NCBI GenBank assembly: GCA_027343725.1
Contig: DAHWKH010000047.1
Coordinates: forward strand, 1 to 19,678
Direction: 5' to 3'
Source of the DNA: Acidiferrobacteraceae bacterium
GTDB taxonomy: Bacteria > Pseudomonadota > Gammaproteobacteria > Acidiferrobacterales > Acidiferrobacteraceae
DNA length: 19,678 nt
The position numbers were made by a program, and so were the translations under genes. Numbering within the stretch: the first letter of the stretch is position 1; every line of letters begins with the position of its first letter. The notes beneath the pieces were generated by a model. It saw nothing but the letters and a program-made list of their open reading frames with translations, did no database searches and was not told the DNA's origin. Of this stretch, positions 15,450 through 19,678 are shown piece after piece.

Positions 15450-16963
15450 GAGGACACCGGCGGATCCAGGGGATGCCAGGCGCGCCCGTCGGTCGCCATG
15501 AGATCGTGGGCGGCCTGGGGGCCGTCGCTCGCGGCCGGGTAATTCGGGAAGTCGGCCGGCGGGTCCGCGCTCCAGGCCGTGAGGATCGGGGTGATGAAGC
15601 GCCAGGCCTCCTCGACCGAGTCGCGGCGCGCGAACAGCGCCGCATAGCCGCGCATGGCGTCCGTCAGCAGCCGCTCGTAAGGGAGCGGGATGGCGCCGTC
15701 GTAGCGGCCGCCGTAACTGAAGTTCATGCGCGCGCGATCGACCTGCCGCTCCTGTCCCGGGGCCTTGATGGCAAAACCGAGGCTGATGCCCTCGTAGGGC
15801 TGGATGCGCAGCACCAAGCGGTTGGGCTCGATGCGCGAGCACACCTGATCCTGACCGAACAGGCAAAACGGGATTTGCCGAAACTGGATCACGACCTCGG
15901 TCGCGTTGTGCGCCAGGCGCTTGCCCGTGCGGATGTAAAACGGGACCCCCTGCCAGCGCCAGTTGTCGACGAAGACCTTGAGGGCGACGTAGGTGGGGGT
16001 CTGGGACGCGGGATCCACGGCCGGTTCGCTGCGGTACGCCACCTCCCCGTGGCCGTGCCCGGGCCCGGGTCCGTACTGGCCACGCACCGTGCACGCGCGC
16101 ACGTCATCGCCCGCGAGCGGGCGCAGGGCACGGAAGACCTCGACCGTCTTGTCGCGGATGGCATCGGCGGCGAACGACAGGGGTGGCTCCATGGCCACGA
16201 GGCTCAAGACCTGCATCAGGTGGTTTTGCACCATGTCGCGCAGGACCCCGGCCTCCTCGTAATAGGCCCCGCGGCCCTCCATGCCGAGCGTCTCGGCGGC
16301 CGTGATCTGGATATGATCGATGTGGACGCGGTTCCAGAGGGGTTCGAAGATCGCGTTGGCGAACCGGAACATCAAGATGTTCTGGACCGTCTCCTTTCCG
16401 AGGTAATGGTCGATCCGGTAGACCTGGTCCTCCCGAAATACCGTCGCGATCTCCTTGTTGAGCGCGACCGCCGAGTCCCAGTCGCGCCCGAAGGGCTTTT
16501 CCACCATGAGGCGCGTGAACGGGTGGTCGTGCGCTTTGTTGATCATCTCCGCGTCGTGCAGCTGGCGGACGAGGAGCGGATAGCTGCTCGGCAGGGTCGC
16601 GAGATAGAAGAGCCGGTTGCCGCCGGTGCCGTGACGGTGGTCGATGTCCCGCAGCGCCATGTTGAGCCGCTGAAAGAGCGTCGGGTCGGTGAAGTGGCCG
16701 GCTTCGTAGGAGAGCCGTGCGGCGAACGTCTGCCACTGGGCGTCATCGACGGGCGTGGGCAAAAAGGTGTCGCAGGCCTCGCGCATGAGGGCGCGGAAGG
16801 CCTCGTGAGACAGTGGGCGGCGGCTTGCGCCGAGCACCGCGAACCCCTTCGGGAGCTGGCCCTTCACGTGCAGTTGGTAAAGGGCCGGCAGGAGCTTGCG
16901 GCGCGCGAGATCGCCGGTGGCGCCGAAGATCAGGAGTACGCAGGGTTCGGGTTTGTCAGTCAT
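15446..16963 (-). CDS. zwf: Glucose-6-phosphate 1-dehydrogenase
   Basis: Oxidises glucose-6-phosphate to 6-phosphogluconolactone with NAD(P)+, the entry to the oxidative pentose phosphate or Entner-Doudoroff route. 505 aa, the full family length. The nucleotide-binding motif LLIFGATGDLARRKLLPALY is at about 10-29. LMVEKPFGRDW, the active-site motif YRIDHYLGKE and FRFANAIFEPLWN follow, and then FYIRTGKRL and RIQPYEGISLGF in the C-terminal domain. ATG at 16963 chosen over an upstream TTG because GGGAGG at 16969-16974 lies 5 nt before it. Transcribed with pgl and divergent from rpe. In an autotroph it could serve glycogen breakdown and NADPH supply in the dark or under starvation; this is inference. 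Confidence 0.96.
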   Translation of the reverse strand: MTDKPEPCVLLIFGATGDLARRKLLPALYQLHVKGQLPKGFAVLGASRRPLSHEAFRALMREACDTFLPTPVDDAQWQTFAARLSYEAGHFTDPTLFQRLNMALRDIDHRHGTGGNRLFYLATLPSSYPLLVRQLHDAEMINKAHDHPFTRLMVEKPFGRDWDSAVALNKEIATVFREDQVYRIDHYLGKETVQNILMFRFANAIFEPLWNRVHIDHIQITAAETLGMEGRGAYYEEAGVLRDMVQNHLMQVLSLVAMEPPLSFAADAIRDKTVEVFRALRPLAGDDVRACTVRGQYGPGPGHGHGEVAYRSEPAVDPASQTPTYVALKVFVDNWRWQGVPFYIRTGKRLAHNATEVVIQFRQIPFCLFGQDQVCSRIEPNRLVLRIQPYEGISLGFAIKAPGQERQVDRARMNFSYGGRYDGAIPLPYERLLTDAMRGYAALFARRDSVEEAWRFITPILTAWSADPPADFPNYPAASDGPQAAHDLMATDGRAWHPLDPPVSS

Positions 16964-17012
16964 GGTGTCCTCCCGGGCACAGGGCAATGACCGGGCACGC
17001 GCGCCTTGCGGA

Positions 17013-17028
17013 CGTGCCGTCCGGCACG
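17013..17028. promoter_or_regulatory. Short inverted repeat upstream of zwf
   Basis: CGTGCCG (17013-17019) and CGGCACG (17022-17028) are exact reverse complements separated by TC, about 50 nt upstream of the zwf ATG in the 291-nt zwf/rpe divergent gap. It could be an operator or a small leader hairpin. It does not match the HexR site known upstream of zwf in other gammaproteobacteria. In GC-rich DNA a 7-bp repeat may arise by chance. Confidence 0.3.
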
Positions 17029-17200
17029 GGTCGTCTTCTGGGACATGATCCGTCAGTCGCCTCCCTGCGGGGATCGTCGCGGTCCGGTGGTTCCGGTCTT
17101 GAGCTTACAAGAGACCGTGGCAGGCTGCCTGTGTTCCCGATCCCTCTCCTCGGACCATAGAGCACCTGAGTCGCTCCGTCGAGGGTCGAACGGGCGGATG

Positions 17201-17229
17201 CTGCAAATCGACGCGCTATCGGGTACATT
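17201..17229 (+). promoter_or_regulatory. Candidate sigma70 promoter for rpe-gph-trpE
   Basis: CTGCAA (17201-17206, 3 of 6 matches to TTGACA), a 17-bp spacer, and TACATT (17224-17229, 4 of 6 to TATAAT). The inferred start near 17236 would leave a leader of about 20 nt before the rpe ATG. Spacing is ideal but the -35 is poor, so it is a candidate only. Confidence 0.35.
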
Positions 17230-17254
17230 GCGAGCTTTGGCTTGGGGACCCCCT

Positions 17255-17923
17255 ATGCGCGATTGTCTGATTGCCCCCTCCATCCTGTCCGCGGACTTTG
17301 CCAGGCTTGGCGAGGAGGTCCACGCGGTGCTGGCCGCCGGCGCCGACATGATCCATTTCGACGTGATGGACAACCACTACGTGCCCAATCTCACGATCGG
17401 CCCCCTGGTCTGCGAGGCCCTGCGCAAGAACGGGGTCACGGCCGACATCGATGTCCATCTCATGGTCAAACCCGTGGATCGGATCATCCCGGATTTCGCG
17501 CAGGCCGGGGCGAGCCTCATCACGTTTCACCCCGAGGCGAGCGAGCACGTGGACCGGACCTTGAGCCTCATTCAGGCCCAGGGCTGCCGCTGCGGCCTCG
17601 TTTTCAACCCCGCGACGCCGTTGTCGTATCTCGATTACGTCATGGACAAGATCGACATGGTGTTGATCATGTCGGTCAATCCCGGGTTCGGCGGCCAGAG
17701 TTTCATCCGCTCCGCGCTCGACAAGCTGCGCGCCGTGCGCCAACGGATCGACGCGAGCGGACGCCCGATCCGGCTCGAAATCGACGGCGGCGTCAAGATC
17801 GACAACATCCGCGAGATCGCCTCCGCCGGTGCCGACACCTTCGTCGCCGGCTCGGCGATTTTCGGGACGCCCGATTACCGGGCGACGATCGACAAGATGC
17901 GCGCGGAGCTCGCCCAGGCATGA
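17255..17923 (+). CDS. rpe: Ribulose-phosphate 3-epimerase
   Basis: Interconverts ribulose-5-phosphate and xylulose-5-phosphate; needed for Calvin-cycle regeneration and the pentose phosphate pathway. 222 aa, a TIM barrel of normal size. The start MRDCLIAPSILSADFARLGEE aligns with E. coli Rpe. Motifs: HFDVMDNHYVPNLTIGP (metal-binding His and Asp), VHLMVKP, TFHPEASEH, the loop MSVNPGFGGQSF and the second metal/catalytic Asp in EIDGGV. ATG at 17255 is preceded by GGGGA at 17244-17248 (6 nt); the frame is open upstream to 17006 but that part shows no homology. It overlaps gph by ATGA. Confidence 0.96.
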   Translation: MRDCLIAPSILSADFARLGEEVHAVLAAGADMIHFDVMDNHYVPNLTIGPLVCEALRKNGVTADIDVHLMVKPVDRIIPDFAQAGASLITFHPEASEHVDRTLSLIQAQGCRCGLVFNPATPLSYLDYVMDKIDMVLIMSVNPGFGGQSFIRSALDKLRAVRQRIDASGRPIRLEIDGGVKIDNIREIASAGADTFVAGSAIFGTPDYRATIDKMRAELAQA

Positions 17924-18627
17924 ATCGCATCGGGCTTGCGGGCTTGCTGTTCGATCTCGACGGCACACTGGTCGACACCGCGCCGGACCTGGCGGCAGCC
18001 GCCAATCACATGCTGCGGACCCTCGGGCGGGCCCCGTGCGACGAGGCCACCATCGCCGGCTGGATCGGCGATGGCGTGCCGCGGCTCATCAAGCGGGCGC
18101 TCACCGGGGAGCGTTTCGGTGAGCCCGATCCGGCGCTGTTCACCGAGGCCGAGCGGCTCTACGGCGACTATTACGAGGCGCACGTCGCCGAACACAGCCG
18201 CGTCTATCCGCATGTCCTGCGCACGCTCGAGAGCCTGCGCGCCGAGGGTTTCCGTCTGGCGTGCATCACGAACAAGGCGGCGCGCTTCACCGAGCCGCTC
18301 CTCCTGGCGCTCGGTCTCAGGCTCTATTTCGAGGTGGTGTTGAGCGGGGACCAGGTCGAGCGCGCCAAGCCCGATCCTTTGCCGCTTCGGATCGCGGCTG
18401 AACGGCTCGAGGTCCAACTGCAGGGCAGCGCGCTCGTCGGCGATTCCGGAAACGACATGCGCGCGGCGCACTCGGCCGGCATTCCCGCGATCGCCGTCAC
18501 TTACGGCTATCGCCACGGCGTCGATCTCGCCGGACTCGGTGCGCGCGTTACGATTCCCGACATGGCGCACCTTCCCGATCTCGTGCGCTTCGACGAAGCG
18601 TTCCTGCTCTCGCGGGCGGCCTCATGA
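17920..18627 (+). CDS. gph: Phosphoglycolate phosphatase (HAD superfamily)
   Basis: Dephosphorylates 2-phosphoglycolate, the product of RuBisCO oxygenation and of DNA-repair 3'-end processing. 235 aa. HAD motif I DLDGTLVDTAPDL (nucleophile and acid Asp, about residues 12-24), motif II ITNKAARF, motif III Lys in ERAKPDPLPL and motif IV GDSGNDMRAA are all present, with an alpha-helical cap between I and II. Starts in the rpe stop (ATGA), so translation is coupled. The rpe-gph-trpE order is common in gammaproteobacteria, and in autotrophs the gene is often named cbbZ. HAD subfamily substrate cannot be proven from motifs, but context supports phosphoglycolate. Confidence 0.93.
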   Translation: MNRIGLAGLLFDLDGTLVDTAPDLAAAANHMLRTLGRAPCDEATIAGWIGDGVPRLIKRALTGERFGEPDPALFTEAERLYGDYYEAHVAEHSRVYPHVLRTLESLRAEGFRLACITNKAARFTEPLLLALGLRLYFEVVLSGDQVERAKPDPLPLRIAAERLEVQLQGSALVGDSGNDMRAAHSAGIPAIAVTYGYRHGVDLAGLGARVTIPDMAHLPDLVRFDEAFLLSRAAS

Positions 18628-18691
18628 CGCGCGCGCGATGGCGTCTTCCACGGATCACGAGGACTCTCACCGTCTCTGGGGAAGGAACGAC

Positions 18692-19678
18692 ATGGCGACC
18701 AACGACTCTCTCGATTTTGATGCCGTAGGCGGGCATCGCATCCCGGTGATCCGCGAAGTGTCCGCGGATCTCGACACGCCCTTGAGCTGCTACATGAAGC
18801 TCGCGCACGGGCCTTACTCCTATCTCCTCGAGTCTGTCGAGGGCGGCGAGAAATGGGGGCGCTACTCGCTCATCGGGCTTGCCGCCCGGACCTGTCTGCG
18901 GCTTTTCGGACACGAGGTGACCCTCGAGCAGGACGGGAAGCGCGTGGCCCACGGCCGCTGTGACGACATTCTGGCCGCCGTGCGCGCCTTCAAGGCGCGC
19001 TTTCGGGTCGATGACGACCCGGCGTTGCCGCGTTTTCATGGAGGTCTCGTCGGCTATCTCGGTTACGAGACGGTGCGCCATATCGAGCCGGTCTTGGGTG
19101 AGAACGCAAAGCCCGACGAGATCGGCATCCCGGATGCCCTGTTCATCGTCAGCGAGGAACTCGTCATATTCGACAACCTGCGCGGCGTGCTCACGCTCGT
19201 CGTGCACGCCGATGCGGCAGACGGCGCCCAAGGGATCCAGCGGGCGCAGGAGCGCCTCGATCGGCTGAGCGAGGACCTGCGCGCCCCGCTCGTCCGCCCG
19301 CCCTCGGGCGGCGGCGGGACCTTGCGCGAATCGGATTTCGTATCGGGCTTCACCAAGGCCGGTTTCGAGGCCGCGGTGGCGCGCTCGCGCGAGTACATCG
19401 CCGCCGGGGATGTGATGCAGGTCGCGCTCTCGCAGCGCTTGTCGGCGCCGCTCGCGGGCTCGCCGCTCGATCTGTATCGCGCCTTGCGCCGCATCAACCC
19501 CTCGCCCTATATGTATTTCCTCGATCTCGGGACGTTCCAGGTGGTCGGGTCCTCGCCCGAGATTTTGGCGAAGCTCGAGGGGCGCGAGATGGTGGTGCGG
19601 CCGATCGCCGGCACCCGTCCCCGGGGACGGGACGAGCGGGACGATGCCGCCTTGGCGGCCGAACTCATGGCCGATCCG
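18692..19678 (+). CDS. trpE: Anthranilate synthase component I, 3'-truncated
   Basis: First enzyme of tryptophan biosynthesis, making anthranilate from chorismate with ammonia supplied by TrpG. 329 codons are visible and the frame is open to the window edge; the family is usually about 490-520 aa. The N-terminal domain carries the tryptophan feedback motif SYLLES (Leu45-Ser48) and then GEKWGRYSLIG, followed by GGLVGYLGYETVR. The chorismate-binding domain begins around SREYIAAGDVMQVALSQR, with RINPSPYMYFLDLG, VGSSPEILAKLEG and RPIAGTRPRGRDERDD near the cut. The start at 18692 has AAGGA at 18682-18686. An in-frame ATG at 18638 would add 18 residues with no ribosome-binding site. No trp attenuator is visible in the 64-nt gap after gph. 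Confidence 0.96.
   Translation, partial: MATNDSLDFDAVGGHRIPVIREVSADLDTPLSCYMKLAHGPYSYLLESVEGGEKWGRYSLIGLAARTCLRLFGHEVTLEQDGKRVAHGRCDDILAAVRAFKARFRVDDDPALPRFHGGLVGYLGYETVRHIEPVLGENAKPDEIGIPDALFIVSEELVIFDNLRGVLTLVVHADAADGAQGIQRAQERLDRLSEDLRAPLVRPPSGGGGTLRESDFVSGFTKAGFEAAVARSREYIAAGDVMQVALSQRLSAPLAGSPLDLYRALRRINPSPYMYFLDLGTFQVVGSSPEILAKLEGREMVVRPIAGTRPRGRDERDDAALAAELMADP

Noticed and set aside
15473..16990. 505-codon + strand frame opposite zwf
   Set aside because: Antisense shadow of a complete glucose-6-phosphate dehydrogenase.
17006..17254. N-terminal extension of rpe by 83 codons
   Set aside because: No homology in the extension, and it covers the candidate promoter; the ATG at 17255 matches known Rpe starts.
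18628..18691. Trp leader peptide/attenuator before trpE
   Set aside because: The gap is only 64 nt; the in-frame upstream ATG gives a peptide with a single Trp and no terminator/antiterminator pair.

Overview
This window looks like part of the chromosome of a GC-rich gammaproteobacterium, most likely a chemolithoautotroph (an Acidithiobacillus- or Acidiferrobacter-like sulfur/iron oxidiser). That is inferred from a cluster of Calvin-cycle/gluconeogenic enzymes (transketolase, GAPDH, PGK, pyruvate kinase and a long-form class II aldolase of the CbbA type) and from rpe-gph-trpE, an arrangement typical of autotrophic gammaproteobacteria. RuBisCO and phosphoribulokinase are not in the window, so autotrophy is not proven here. 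No rRNA, tRNA, insertion sequence, CRISPR array or phage gene was found.

Layout. (A) 1-6899, + strand: tkt (5' end cut off by the window), gap, pgk, a possible 16-codon leader ORF, pykA and fba. A perfect 24-bp palindrome followed by a T-rich stretch lies between tkt and gap. (B) 6992-7861, + strand: an unrecognised protein with a Cys/His cluster, then a DUF302 protein. (C) 7873-10064, - strand: a three-gene operon read copD-like membrane protein -> rimO -> secreted EF-hand-like protein. It has a good sigma70-type promoter at 10091-10119, and copD and rimO overlap by ATGA. (D) 10271-14730: a complete TonB uptake module. A TonB-dependent receptor (-) is divergent from exbB-exbD-tonB (+), and the receptor leader contains a perfect 13-bp-stem hairpin. 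(E) 14736-16963, - strand: zwf followed by pgl, overlapping by GTGA, the oxidative entry to the pentose phosphate route. (F) 17255-19678, + strand: rpe, gph (ATGA overlap) and trpE (3' end cut off by the window), divergent from zwf.

How the genes fit together. Blocks A and F share carbon flow. Transketolase, aldolase and Rpe rearrange sugars for ribulose-5-phosphate regeneration. PGK and GAPDH reduce 3-phosphoglycerate. Gph removes 2-phosphoglycolate made by RuBisCO oxygenation. Pyruvate kinase drains fixed carbon, and trpE opens the tryptophan pathway. Zwf/Pgl run the opposite, NADPH-producing direction. The TonB module is self-contained and probably imports a metal chelate across the outer membrane; its substrate cannot be read from the sequence.

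Most genes are clear housekeeping families. The less ordinary material is the Cys/His-rich hypothetical, the pyk leader ORF, the two strong inverted repeats at 2005-2028 and 12717-12752, and the apparent splitting of a carbon-fixation/tryptophan cluster by blocks B-E. I saw no clearly new multi-gene system.
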